Assembly (NCBI GenBank): GCA_030141605.1
Contig: JAQGDQ010001451.1
Coordinates: 1 to 25,000, forward strand
DNA length: 25,000 nucleotides
Direction of reading: 5' to 3'
Source of the DNA: Tubiluchus corallicola
Lineage: Eukaryota > Priapulida > Priapulimorpha > Priapulimorphida > Tubiluchidae
The translations under genes were made by a program, and so were the position numbers. The notes beneath the pieces are model-generated. The model had not been told where the DNA came from, searched no databases, and saw only the letters and a list, made by a program, of their open reading frames with translations. Position 1 is the first letter of the stretch, and each line of letters begins with the position of its first letter. Shown one piece after another: positions 1 to 10,926 of the stretch.

Positions 1-145
1 GATGATGATGATGTGATGATGATGATGATGACGACGTCGACGATTATGTTGATGATGACGATGATGTTGATGATGATGATGATGATGATGACGACGACGA
101 CGACGACGATGGTGATGATGATGATGATGATGATGACGATGACGA
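1..145. repeat. (GAT/GAC)n trinucleotide tract, outer left arm
   Basis: GATGAT, GACGAC and GTTGAT trinucleotides form the outer part of the left arm of the large inverted repeat. The tract is cut by the window edge. Confidence 0.95.
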
Positions 146-315
146 TATCATCTGCTATCAATAATGTATAAAGGAAAATAAAATAACTGAATAAAACCAT
201 TTACAGCTCGTGTTCTTCCTTCCAAACAGACTTCGGAATAAGATATACTAATGGCAGTTAAAGAATTTTTAACGAAACACCATGGAGATGTTGTAGTAAT
301 AATATTACAATTATA

Positions 316-563
<248 letters not shown>

Positions 564-565
564 AC

Positions 566-995
566 CAGTAATTGACGCTCACAATGCTTTTACGAAATAG
601 GTCAGTCTGTGACAAGTGTCCAACCCATGATGGTTTCATTTATTGTTATTTATACATGCAGTTTTTACGCTGGATTTGTAGTATTGCGTAGTAATGTATC
701 TGCCGTGTCACGTGACGTACACGAATAACACTTCGTCAGATCAAGTTCTGATTTTGGCTCGCAGGGCTGGATTATAACTTCAAGAGGCTCCTAAGCACCG
801 AAAAGATTAAGGCACCCCCACGTATGTGCAATTCAAAACGAAAACAACACTAAACTGAAAAAGAAAATTTCGTCTTTCGAAATGAAAAAAACTAGCAGTA
901 AAATCGTATTGCAGTAAATGCTGGACCAACAGCTTTACATTGCATAAAAAGTCAGAATCTCGTCCATCCGTATATTAGCCATCCGTACTGTTATA
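566..995. other. Spacer of large inverted repeat, no gene seen
   Basis: AT-rich sequence between the left arm and MITE copy 1. No credible exon or repeat was recognised. Confidence 0.6.
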
Positions 996-1003
996 TTGTA
1001 AAC

Positions 1004-1455
1004 CAGGGGTGTGCAAATTATCTGACTAGCCGGGCCACATTAAACTTTTCCGCAATTCCTGTGGGCCACAGGCAGTTTGAACAAGGAGCCAAGTACAAAA
1101 AGGCCTTTTTTTACATCCGACCTGCGTACATCATTACTACTACACCCAAGAAACTAGTTTAGAAGTTATTAAAATTTATATTACAAACCATATATTTCTA
1201 CTTTCGGGACAGATAGTGGTAATTTCATTACAATGCATATTAGTAATGTGTATCACACAGTCTGTGTAGTACAGTGACATTAAGCTACAACCGTCTTGTA
1301 AGGGTTAATGGCATCCGATCTAGTAGAAAAAACTACCCGCACTATCTTTGGGATCGTGGCACGGACTTCAGCTTGATACACTCAATTAATCGCCCGGGCC
1401 GCACTTTCATTAGGTTGACAAATTCTCTCGGCGGGCCGCAATTTCCACACCCCTG
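1004..1455 (+). mobile_element. hAT-type MITE, copy 1
   Basis: Begins CAGGGGTGTGCAAATTATCT and ends CCACACCCCTG (452 bp). It is flanked by TTGTAAAC (996-1003) and TCGTAAAC (1456-1463), an 8-bp target duplication with one difference. Subterminal GGGCC motifs and CAGGGGT ends are typical of hAT transposons. Shares its whole length with 4434-4916 and 12942-13402. No transposase frame. Confidence 0.92.
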
Positions 1456-1463
1456 TCGTAAAC

Positions 1464-1987
1464 AAACACAGAAATCATTACGCAGATTCCTGTGCGTATT
1501 ACTTTCAGGTAATAATTTGATTTGAGAAAAAATTCGCGGGCTTCTTCGGTTGAGGTCTAAGCACGTTCTTATTTTGCTTAATGGTTAATCCAGGGCTGCG
1601 TTTGCTAACAAACGCTTTGCGCATGCGCCTTTCATCTGGCGTTGCTAAAACCGTAATTATCATGCTTTTACAATAATAAATGACGCAGTTACGCAAATGC
1701 GCAGTTCTGTATACAGGTTTCGCTATCAGGCGTAACCATAGAAACGGTACCACGAAGACAGTTGCGAAAAGTCTTGTGCTAATTCGTGTTAATAATTTCT
1801 CTTTTGAAGAAAAAGCTCGCTCTCATTGGAAGCCACTTTTGCCAGCAATAAAAAGAATAACGACTGTTTGGTCATCATGCCTCGTAAGCAATGTAACTAT
1901 AGATTATGTTATGTTCATTATTTCTGCATGCATTCCTACATATTTGACATTACGCAGACATAATACAAACTTACGCATTTAGACCAG
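1464..1987. other. Spacer with promoter-like motifs, no gene confirmed
   Basis: Contains a perfect palindromic NRF-1-like site GCGCATGCGC (1619-1628), a second GCGC half site near 1698, and GTAACCATAGAAAC (1732-1745), which fits the RFX/DAF-19 X-box consensus. A 26-codon ATG frame starts near 1877 without recognisable similarity. These motifs could mark an old promoter fragment. Confidence 0.3.
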
Positions 1988-2150
1988 ACGGATTAGATTA
2001 GTGGTAAATAGTTCGCTTTCCGCCTGGGAGGTCGTGAGTTCAATACTGCTCCCAAGTCATATAAAAGACTTTAAAAATGGTACCTGCTGTAGTCCTTCCT
2101 GGCGCTTGGTATTCAGGGTAAAAGTGGGGTAATTATCTCTCTTATGTAAT
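1988..2150 (+). mobile_element. tRNA-derived SINE remnant
   Basis: The head resembles a tRNA: GATTAGTGGTAAATAGTTCG then CGCCTGGGAGGTCGTGAGTTCAA (box B-like GAGTTCAAT). It is followed by a body with AAAGACTTTAAAAATGGTAC and GGCGCTTGGTATTCAGGGTA, a layout common in invertebrate SINEs. No clear tail or target duplication. Confidence 0.6.
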
Positions 2151-2227
2151 TGTAGTATACGTTGTGGTTTACAGTTGGCAAAAAGCTCATTTTATTTTAA
2201 TTGATGTTATATTTTTTTATTATTACT

Positions 2228-2535
<308 letters not shown>

Positions 2536-2706
2536 TATAATTGTAATATTATTACTACAACATCTCCATGGTGTTTCGTTAAAAATTCTTTAACTGCCAT
2601 TAGTATATCTTATTCCGAAGTCTGTTTGGAAGGAAGAACACGAGCTGTAAATGGTTTTATTCAGTTATTTTATTTTCCTTTATACATTATTGATAGCAGA
2701 TGATAT

Positions 2707-2905
2707 CGTCATCGTCATCATCATCATCATCATCATCACCATCGTCGTCGTCGTCGTCGTCGTCATCATCATCATCATCATCATCATCAACATCATCGTC
2801 ATCATCAACATAATCGTCGACGTCGTCATCATCATCATCATCACATCATCATCATCATCATCATCATCATCATAATCATCACATCATCATCATCATCGTC
2901 ATCAT
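2707..2905. repeat. (CAT/CGT)n tract, outer right arm
   Basis: Same order of CAT, CGT and CAA interruptions as the reverse complement of 1-145, differing by about one CGT and one CAT unit; it then runs beyond what the window shows on the left. Confidence 0.95.
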
Positions 2906-3281
2906 CAGATGCCAGTATCTCAAGCTTAAAACACTTTCACAGCACAGTGGGTACTGTGGTTGTTTTCAGTGATTCATGTAACACTGTTGCACAATCAATT
3001 TTTTCTGTAAAGGCTATGAATTTGCTGGGCTTTTGCAAACTATTACTATTATTACTGCAAGGTGGTACATAACCATTAAATTCTGCTGGGCGGATACAAA
3101 ACAACGGATAATAGTAGAGAGCAATTTATTTCACCAACGTGTAGCAACTTCGAATCTATCAAGGCCTTAAATTCTAGTGTAGTGGTGCGCGTAAACCCAT
3201 AGCTCCGATGTGAATGTAAATAACAATATGTAGTTTTTTTAACAGACATATAATAAGCATAGCGTATATTCAAGGGTCGAC

Positions 3282-4275
3282 AACAAGGATGAGGCGTACT
3301 TTAGTAGCGTCATACTTACGTCATGTATTTTGGAGAAGTGGTTCTCACAAGATTAGTTTGAATAACAAGGATGAGCAGTACTTGAGTAGCGTCATACTTA
3401 CGTCATGTATTTTGGAGAAGCGGTTCTCACAAGATTAGTTTGAATAACAAGGATGAGGAGTACTTGTGTAGCGTCATACTTATGTCATGTATATTGGAGA
3501 AGCGGTTCTCACAACATTAGTTTGAATAACAAGGATGAGGAGTACTTGAGTAGCGTCATACTTACGTCATGTATATTGGAGAAGCAGTTCTCACAACATT
3601 AGTTTGAATAACAAGGATGGGGGTACTTGTGTGGCGTCATACTTACGTCATGTATTTTGGAGAAGCGGTTCTCACAACATTAGTTTGAATAACAAGGATG
3701 AGGAGTACTTGTGTGGAGTCATACTTACGTCATGTATATTGGAGAAGCGGTTCTCACAACATTAGTTTGAATAACAAGGATGAGGAGTACTTGTGTGGAG
3801 TCATACCTACGTCATGTATATTGGAGAAGCTGTTCTCACAACATTAATTTAAATAACAAGGATGAGGGGTACTTGTGTGGAGTCATACTTACGTCATGTA
3901 TTTTGGAGAAGCGGTTCTCACAAGATTAGTTTGAATAACAAGGATGAGGAGTACTTGTGTAGCGTCATACTTATGTCATGTATATTGGAGAAGCGGTTCT
4001 CACAACATTAGTTTGAATAACAAGGATGAGGAGTACTTGTGTAGCGTCATACTTATGGCATGTATATTGGAGAAGCGGTTCTCACAACATTAGTTTGAAT
4101 AACAAGGATGGGGGTACTTGTGTGGCGTCATACTTACGTCATGTATATTGGAGAAGCGGTTCTCACAACATTAGTTTGAATAACAAGGATGGGGGTACTT
4201 GTGTGGAGTCATACTTACGTCATGTATATTGGAGAAGCGGTTCTCATGGCAATAGTTTGAATAGCAAGGAAGGGG
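3282..4275. repeat. 82-bp minisatellite, ~12 copies
   Basis: The unit starts near AACAAGGATGAGGAGTACTT and ends AACATTAGTTTGAAT; some units are 81 bp (GATGGGGGT form). Most units carry TTACGTCA, a CRE/bZIP-like octamer; in a few it is TTATGTCA. The array sits between the two diverged arms of the inverted repeat 2880-5195. Confidence 0.95.
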
Positions 4276-4433
4276 TACCTTCAAAAGTTATCAAATATAA
4301 CATAATCGCTGCTTAGTTAGAGCAGTTTCTCATGGACTCATACAAACGCAGCAAACTCTTACAGTCCTAAAGGAGTTGGCCATGGTAGATTCTCAGTTGT
4401 TTCAGAAGCATGTAACTGCATGTTCATGTAATA

Positions 4434-4916
4434 CAGGGGTGTGCAAATTATCTGACTAGCCGGGCCACATTAAACTTTCCCGCAATTCCTGCGGGCCACA
4501 GGCAGTTTTATCAAGGAGCCAAGTACAGAAAGGCCTAATAACGATTTTTTTTGCATCCGACCTGCGTACATCATTACTACTACACTTAAGAAACTATTTT
4601 AGAAGTTATTAAAATTTATATTACAAACCATATGTTTCTACTTTCAGGGCAGATAGTGGTAATTTCATAACAATGCATTTTAGTAATGTGTATCACACAG
4701 TCTGTGTAGTACAGTGACATTAAGCTACAACCGTCTTGTAAGGGTTAATGGCATCCGATCTAGTAGAAAAAACTACCCGCACTATCTTTGGGATCGTGGC
4801 ACGGACTTCAGCTGGATACACTCAATTAATCGCCCGGGCCGCACTTTCATTAGGTTGACAAATCTCTTCGCGGGCCACATGAGTTCCCTCGGCGGGCCGC
4901 AATTTGCACACCCCTA
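4434..4916 (+). mobile_element. hAT-type MITE, copy 2
   Basis: 483 bp with perfect 8-bp target duplication ATGTAATA (4426-4433 and 4917-4924). The final TIR base is A instead of G. It is longer than copy 1 by an extra subterminal block with GCGGGCCACATGAGTTCCC. It inserted into the right arm of the older inverted repeat. Confidence 0.94.
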
Positions 4917-5154
4917 ATGTAATATATCGTTCTGTACTATTATCCGTTGCTTTGTGTCAACCTAGCAAATGGCTATTATACCACTAATGACAGTAATAAT
5001 TTGCAAAAGTCTAGCAAATTCATAACCGTTTACAAACAAACTCAACTGTGTGCAACACTGTTGCAAGAAACTTTGGAAACGACTACAATGCCTACTGCAC
5101 TGTGATAGAGTTTCAACTTTTGCGATACGAGGACGACGATGATTGTGATGTTGG

Positions 5155-5195
5155 AGGTGGCAGTGACAGTGGTGATGATGATGATGATGACGACA
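5155..5195. repeat. Short (GAT)n tract, end of older inverted repeat
   Basis: GGTGATGATGATGATGATGA then CGACATTG. It is the counterpart of the CAT tract at 2707-2905 in the opposite arm. Confidence 0.8.
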
Positions 5196-5754
5196 TTGTT
5201 TTCACTGCTTTTGTATGTTCTTAGCAACAGGCATGTACTACACTGTACAGTACTACTCGTTTAGGTTCAAGATCGGAGAGCAGTGGTCACACATGCAGCG
5301 CATGCGCAGAACGAAAAAGCCGTAGCAGAACCAAACATCTTAGGGGAACAACGAAAAAGTGTAAAGAGAACTGCAGAGATCTTTTCGCAGTACGAGAATC
5401 TGAGGTTGAAGGAGACGGAGTGGCCAGAGAAGGAGGAGGTCCAGCAAATGCTGCAGCAGGGGAAGAGGGGGATCTTATTCTTCAACTTTAATGGCTTCTT
5501 AGGATACTAGATGACTTTAAAAGAAAATGGAAAGGTGACAATACGGGAAACCTTCACCGGCGACAGATAATATGATGAGTGTTTAAAACTCAGACTCTTT
5601 CAACACTAAAACAAATTTGGTTTCAATTTTTTCTCGTGTAGCGAATTCTATTTGATGAAATTTATTTTGGCAATTGACACAAACCTGTTTATCTTAGTCT
5701 TTTTTCTCAATATAGCTTTTTACCTTCCGTACAAATTTATCTTATTAAATGCAA
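5196..5754. other. Unassigned region with one possible coding stretch
   Basis: A plus-strand frame open from 5265 to a TAG at 5508 includes AEIFSQYENLRLKETEWPEK and EEVQQMLQQGKRG, polar and codon-like. It lacks an ATG before its last third; TTCGTTTAG before 5265 could be an acceptor. An NRF-1-like GCGCATGCGCA is at 5298-5308. No family recognised. Confidence 0.2.
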
Positions 5755-5880
5755 GAATGTATGAATGAGTGAATGATTAAAAAAATGTGGGAGTGAGTGA
5801 AAAAATGAATAATTGAATGAACGAGCGAGCGAACGAACGAACGAACGAACGAACGAACGAACGAATGAATAAATGACCGA
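5755..5880. repeat. (GAAC/GAAT)n tetranucleotide tract
   Basis: Degenerate GAAT and GAGT units lead into a clean GAAC run (about 5822-5864) and GAAT. It lies between the inverted-repeat region and the 27-bp array. Confidence 0.9.
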
Positions 5881-6109
5881 AAAAGCTAAGAAAAAAACAA
5901 ACATGTTAATCAATTAAATCCAAATTTAATGTAAAATCATTTATTGGCAAATAAATTTCGCAAATTTTTCAAACTCTGGCATTTAAAAAGTGCAATGCTT
6001 ACAAGCGCTTTTGCTGTGAAAACTCCGATAAATTAATGGACAATTACGCTAAAGTATGCTCACTCTGTGCCAGTATAATGCTGTCCAATAATAAACTGAA
6101 TAATGCAGT

Positions 6110-9100
6110 ACAGTTGTAGTTTAACGTCCTATTTCTACAGTTGTAGTTTAATGCACTATTTCTACAGTTGTAGTTTAATGCACTATTACTACAGTTGTAG
6201 TTTAATGCACTATTTCTACAGTTGTAGTTTAATGCACTATTACTACAGTTGTAGTTTAATGCACTATTGCTACAGTTGTAGTTTAATGCACTATTGCTAC
6301 AGTTGTAGTTTAATGCACTATTTCTACAGTTGTAGTTTAATGCACTATTGCTACAGTTGTAGTTTAATGCACTATTACTACAGTTGTAGTTTAATGCACT
6401 ATTACTACAGTTGTAGTTTAATGCACTATTTCTACAGTTGTAGTTTAATGCACTATTACTACAGTTGTAGTTTAATGCACTATTGCTACAGTTGTAGTTT
6501 AATGCACTATTACTACAGTTGTAGTTTAATGCACTATTTCTACAGTTGTAGTTTAATGCACTATTTCTACAGTTGTACTTTAATGCAGTATTTCTGCAGT
6601 TGTAGTTTAGTGCACTATTTCTACAGTTGTAGTTTAATGCACTATTACTACAGTTGTAGTTTAATGCACTATTTCTACAGTTGTAGTTGAATGCACTATT
6701 TCTACAGTTGTAGTTTAATGCACTGTTACTACAATTGTAGTTTAATGCACTATTTCTACAGTTGTAGTTTAATGCACTATTTCTACAGTTGTAGTTTAAT
6801 GCACTATTTCTACAGTTGTAGTTTAATGCACTATTTCTACAGTTGTAGTTTAATGCACTATTTCTACAGTTGTAGTTTAACGCACTATTTCTACAGTTGT
6901 AGTTTAATGCACTATTTCTACAGTTGTAGTTTAACGCACTATTTCTACAGTTGTAGTTTAATGCACTGTTTCTACAGTTGTAGTTTAATGCACTATTACT
7001 ACAGTTGTAGTTTAACGCACTATTTCTACAGTTGTAGTTTAATGCACTATTTCTACAGTTGTAGTTTAATGCACTGTTTCTACAGTTGTAGTTTAATGCA
7101 CTATTTCTACAGTTGTAGTTTAATGCACTATTTCTACAGTTGTAGTTTAATGCACTATTTCTACAGTTGTAGTTTAATGCACTATTTCTACAGTTGTAGT
7201 TTAATGCACTATTTCTACAGTTGTAGTTTAATGCACTGTTTCTACAGTTGTAGTTTAATGCACTATTACTACAGTTGTAGTTTAATGCACTGTTTCTACA
7301 GTTGTAGTTTAATGCACTATTTCTACAGTTGTAGTTTAACGCACTATTACTACAGTTGTAGTTTAATGCACTATTTCTACAGTTGTAGTTTAATGCACTA
7401 TTTCTACAGTTGTAGTTTAATGCACTGTTTCTACAGTTGTAGTTTAATGCACTATTACTACAGTTGTAGTTTAATGCACTATTTCTACAGTTGTAGTTTA
7501 ATGCACTGTTTCTACAGTTGTAGTTTAATGCACTATTTCTACAGTTGTAGTTTAATGCACTATTTCTACAGTTGTAGTTTAATGCACTATTTCTACAGTT
7601 GTAGTTTAATGCACTATTTCTACAGTTGTAGTTTAATGCACTATTTCTACAGTTGTAGTTTAATGCACTATTTCTACAGTTGTAGTTTAATGCACTATTT
7701 CTACAGTTGTAGTTTAATGCACTATTTCTACAGTTGTAGTTTAATGCACTATTTCTACAGTTGTAGTTTAATGCACTATTTCTACAGTTGTAGTTTAATG
7801 CACTATTTCTACAGTTGTAGTTTAATGCACTATTTCTACAGTTGTAGTTTAATGCACTATTTCTACAGTTGTAGTTTAATGCACTATTTCTACAGTTGTA
7901 GTTTAATGCACTATTTCTACAGTTGTAGTTTAATGCACTATTTCTACAGTTGTAGTTTAATGCACTATTTCTACAGTTGTAGTTTAATGCACTATTTCTA
8001 CAGTTGTAGTTTAATGCACTATTTCTACAGTTGTAGTTTAATGCACTATTTCTACAGTTGTAGTTTAATGCACTATTTCTACAGTTGTAGTTTAATGCAC
8101 TATTTCTACAGTTGTAGTTTAATGCACTATTTCTACAGTTGTAGTTTAATGCACTATTTCTACAGTTGTAGTTTAATGCACTATTTCTACAGTTGTAGTT
8201 TAATGCACTATTTCTACAGTTGTAGTTTAATGCACTGTTTCTACAGTTGTAGTTTAATGCACTATTTCTACAGTTGTAGTTTAATGCACTATTTCTACAG
8301 TTGTAGTTTAATGCACTATTTCTACAGTTGTAGTTTAATGCACTATTTCTACAGTTGTAGTTTAATGCACTATTTCTACAGTTGTAGTTTAATGCACTAT
8401 TTCTACAGTTGTAGTTTAATGCACTGTTTCTACAGTTGTAGTTTAATGCACTATTTCTACAGTTGTAGTTTAATGCACTATTTCTACAGTTGTAGTTTAA
8501 TGCACTATTTCTACAGTTGTAGTTTAATGCACTATTTCTACAGTTGTAGTTTAATGCACTATTTCTACAGTTGTAGTTTAATGCACTATTTCTACAGTTG
8601 TAGTTTAATGCACTATTTCTACAGTTGTAGTTTAATGCACTATTTCTACAGTTGTAGTTTAATGCACTATTTCTACAGTTGTAGTTTAATGCACTATTTC
8701 TACAGTTGTAGTTTAATGCACTATTTCTACAGTTGTAGTTTAATGCACTATTTCTACAGTTGTAGTTTAATGCACTATTTCTACAGTTGTAGTTTAATGC
8801 ACTATTTCTACAGTTGTAGTTTAATGCACTATTTCTACAGTTGTAGTTTAATGCACTATTTCTACAGTTGTAGTTTAATGCACTATTTCTACAGTTGTAG
8901 TTTAATGCACTATTTCTACAGTTGTAGTTTAATGCACTATTTCTACAGTTGTAGTTTAATGCACTATTTCTACAGTTGTAGTTTAATGCACTATTTCTAC
9001 AGTTGTAGTTTAATGCACTATTTCTACAGTTGTAGTTTAATGCACTATTTCTACAGTTGTAGTTTAATGCACTATTTCTACAGTTGTAGTTTAATGCACT

Positions 9101-9598
9101 ATTTCTACAGTTGTAGTTTAATGCACTATTTCTACAGTTGTAGTTTAATGCACTATTTCTACAGTTGTAGTTTAATGCACTATTTCTACAGTTGTAGTTT
9201 AATGCACTATTTCTACAGTTGTAGTTTAATGCGCTATTACTACAGTTGTAGTTTAATGCACTATTTCTACAGTTGTAGTTTAATGCACTATTTCTACAGT
9301 TGTAGTTTAATGCGCTGTTTCTACAGTTGTAGTTTAATGCACTGTTTCTACAGTTGTAGTCTAATGCACTATTTCTACAGTTGTAGTTTAATGCACTATT
9401 TCTACAGTTGTAGTTTAATGCACTGTTTCTCCAGTTGTAGTTTAATGCACTGTTTCTATAGTTGTAGTTTAATGCACTATTTCTACAGTTGTAGTTTAAT
9501 GCACTATTTCTACAGTTGTAGTTTAATGCACTGTTTCTACAGTTGTAGTCTAATGCACTATTTCTATAGTTGTAGTTTAATGCACTATTTCTACAGTT
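6110..9598. repeat. 27-bp minisatellite, ~129 copies
   Basis: The unit (plus strand) contains CTACAGTTGTAGTTTAATGC followed by ACTATTT. The CTACA-GT-TGTAG core is a dyad, and TAGT...ACTA flanks form a second short inverted pair. Variants (TTC, TAC or TGC at one triplet; TAT or TGT at another) are mixed near the ends, while about 7540-9220 is almost uniform, apart from a few TGT units, as expected from unequal exchange or conversion. Because 27 is a multiple of three, one frame stays open and gives an artificial MHYFYSCSL polymer, broken once at 6688 (TTTAATG to TTGAATG). On the transporter's sense strand it begins about 40 bp after the stop codon. Confidence 0.98.
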
Positions 9599-9639
9599 CT
9601 AATTTTGTTTGTCATGCAGTTAAAATTCAAGCCGTTATT

Positions 9640-9747
9640 TTAAATGTAAGATTCTCTTTTAAGTTTCTTGAACTGTTCCTCGTTGAAGATCTCCTTGGGT
9701 GTGTCGATTATTTCCACTTTCTTATTGGCGTTGGACTGTACCTGCCG
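9640..9747 (-). CDS. SLC5A-like terminal exon with stop codon
   Basis: The acceptor is TTTTTCTCTGTTTACCAG. Thirty-five codons run from RQVQSNANKKVEIIDTPKEI through FNEEQFKKLKRESYI to a TAA at 9640-9642. It is a polar cytoplasmic tail in phase with the previous exon. The last residues S-Y-I fit a class I PDZ-binding end (S/T-x-hydrophobic); human SLC5A8 also ends in such a motif. Only about 40 bp after the stop the transcript would enter the 27-bp minisatellite. Confidence 0.88.
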   Translation of the reverse strand, partial: RQVQSNANKKVEIIDTPKEIFNEEQFKKLKRESYI

Positions 9748-10621
9748 CTGGTAAACAGAGAAAAACGTTACTGAAACAGTTAAGCTTATTGAAATTTGAT
9801 TTCAATTCCCTACACCTACTTTAAATGAACTGTCAAAATTTGGCTCTAAATAGCCTGATTTTTTGTGGCAGTATGTTTAAAATTATATTTAAAAACGCAC
9901 GAATCAGCATTCTGAGGTGGAGCTTTGTATATGCTTTTATATGCTCTTCATTTATGTTATGTCATGTTATAAAATATTACATTATGTTGTGCAATAATAA
10001 CATGACAAGAATTTAAAATTGGGTAAGTCTGACTGTTACTGTGTAAAATAATAGTTATGAGCGAAAAACTTTTTAGGATTTTATACGTTTGCGGTTCAGA
10101 GAGTTAGCCTATACTGTGGAAGTTGGAATTGTACATTATAATTAGGTGCTGCCATCTATGGGCTACTCCTGTTACATTCTACAAGCTGACTTACCCCCCA
10201 ATATAATTATCGTCCAGTGAATACATATCACTGGTTCTCTCCCTATTTTAAAGTAATGGTTGTTGTGAAGCCTGTGCAAGTCTGCATAGGTCACCTATAC
10301 CTATATATACTGACTGGTTTTGCTTTCTAGTCACTCTCACTCTCTCAGAGTTCAGTTCAGGACTCTCTCTCACTCTCAGTGTTCAGTGCAGCAGTCGTGT
10401 TACTCTCACTCTCACTCTCAGTGTTCAGTGCAGCAGTCATGGTACTCATGTGTCTGTAGTTTATAAACACTTTTCTGTTGTGTGCAGTGCAAATATGTAT
10501 TATAGATTTTTTATTCTTGTTCATACTTCTGAGCCTAAACTCAATCATAACAAAGTGAGTGATCATCAACTTCAAACATGACTTTCACATATACCATTAC
10601 ATAATGTTCCTATGGTACTAC
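9748..10621 (-). other. Last intron of the transporter gene
   Basis: 874 bp. It holds a 'CCATCTATGGGCTACTCC' stretch and a TATATATA near 10302, then the CT-rich tandem block. It may include a solo-LTR-like remnant, but no ends or target duplication could be set. Confidence 0.5.
10330..10444. repeat. Degenerate CT-rich tandem repeat, ~41 bp x 3
   Basis: Three blocks of (ACTCTC)n each end in CTCAGTGTTCAGTGCAGCAG or a variant of it. They lie in the last intron of the transporter gene. Confidence 0.8.
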
Positions 10622-10746
10622 CTGTTCTGGTCCTTGAATGCACGGATTGTGTTCTTCTGGACTGTTTACTATGGGCGGCAGTAAAAGACAGTACTTGAGA
10701 GACTTGGGCCAAAACAGCTTGACAGTGGCAGGCTTTTTGTTTCCAC
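10622..10746 (-). CDS. SLC5A-like exon: start of cytoplasmic tail
   Basis: The acceptor is a strong tract GATCTCTCTCTTGGTAG and the donor is CAG|GTAGTA. Two bases complete a Gly codon; 41 codons begin GNKKPATVKLFWPKSLKYCL and end EEHNPCIQGPEQ, phase 0. It is hydrophilic and Lys/Pro rich as expected just inside the membrane. Tail sequences are poorly conserved in the family, so the support is splice sites, phase and open frame more than similarity. Confidence 0.85.
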
Positions 10747-10864
10747 CTACCAAGAGAGAGATCAGTATCAGTTAACCAAAAAAATGACGAGAACGTTAAA
10801 GCAAGCGATAGTGCATACGAGTCGACAACAATCAACAACAAAATTAGATCAATCAAAAACAAAG

Positions 10865-10926
10865 GTCAGCAACAAAGATAATCATTGTTTGAAGTGACAG
10901 CAACAAAGATAATCATTGTTTGAAGT
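10865..10926. repeat. 31-bp direct tandem duplication
   Basis: Two adjacent copies of G(T/A)CAGCAACAAAGATAATC plus ATTGTTTGAAGT, followed by the start of a third. Intronic. Confidence 0.9.

Larger units (their letters stand above)
2880..5195. repeat. Older, diverged inverted repeat around the 82-bp array
   Basis: Left arm about 2880-3230, right arm about 4290-5195 after removing MITE copy 2. Matching landmarks: AACACTGTTGCACAA/AACAGTGTTGCACAC, TATGAATTTGCTGGGCTTTT/TATGAATTTGCTAGACTTTT, CAACGGATAATAGTA in both, GAATCTATCAAGGCC/GAATCTACCATGGCC. Both arms begin in a GAT/CAT tract. Identity is perhaps 65-75%. Confidence 0.8.

Noticed and set aside
1274-1525. MTLSYNRLVRVNGIRSS frame, repeated at 4714 and 13222
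   Set aside because: It lies inside the three MITE copies and runs across their ends; no transposase motif.
3282-4275. CRISPR-like array
   Set aside because: Contiguous 82-bp repeats with no unique spacers, in animal DNA.
6103-9774. 195- and 1027-residue MHYFYSCSL-repeat proteins
   Set aside because: A 27-bp period with no stop in one frame must stay open. There is one internal stop, no unique domain, and the end runs antisense over the true transporter terminal exon.
10118-10560. Solo LTR in the last intron
   Set aside because: TATA-like and repeat features are suggestive, but no matching 4-6 bp target duplication or second LTR was found.
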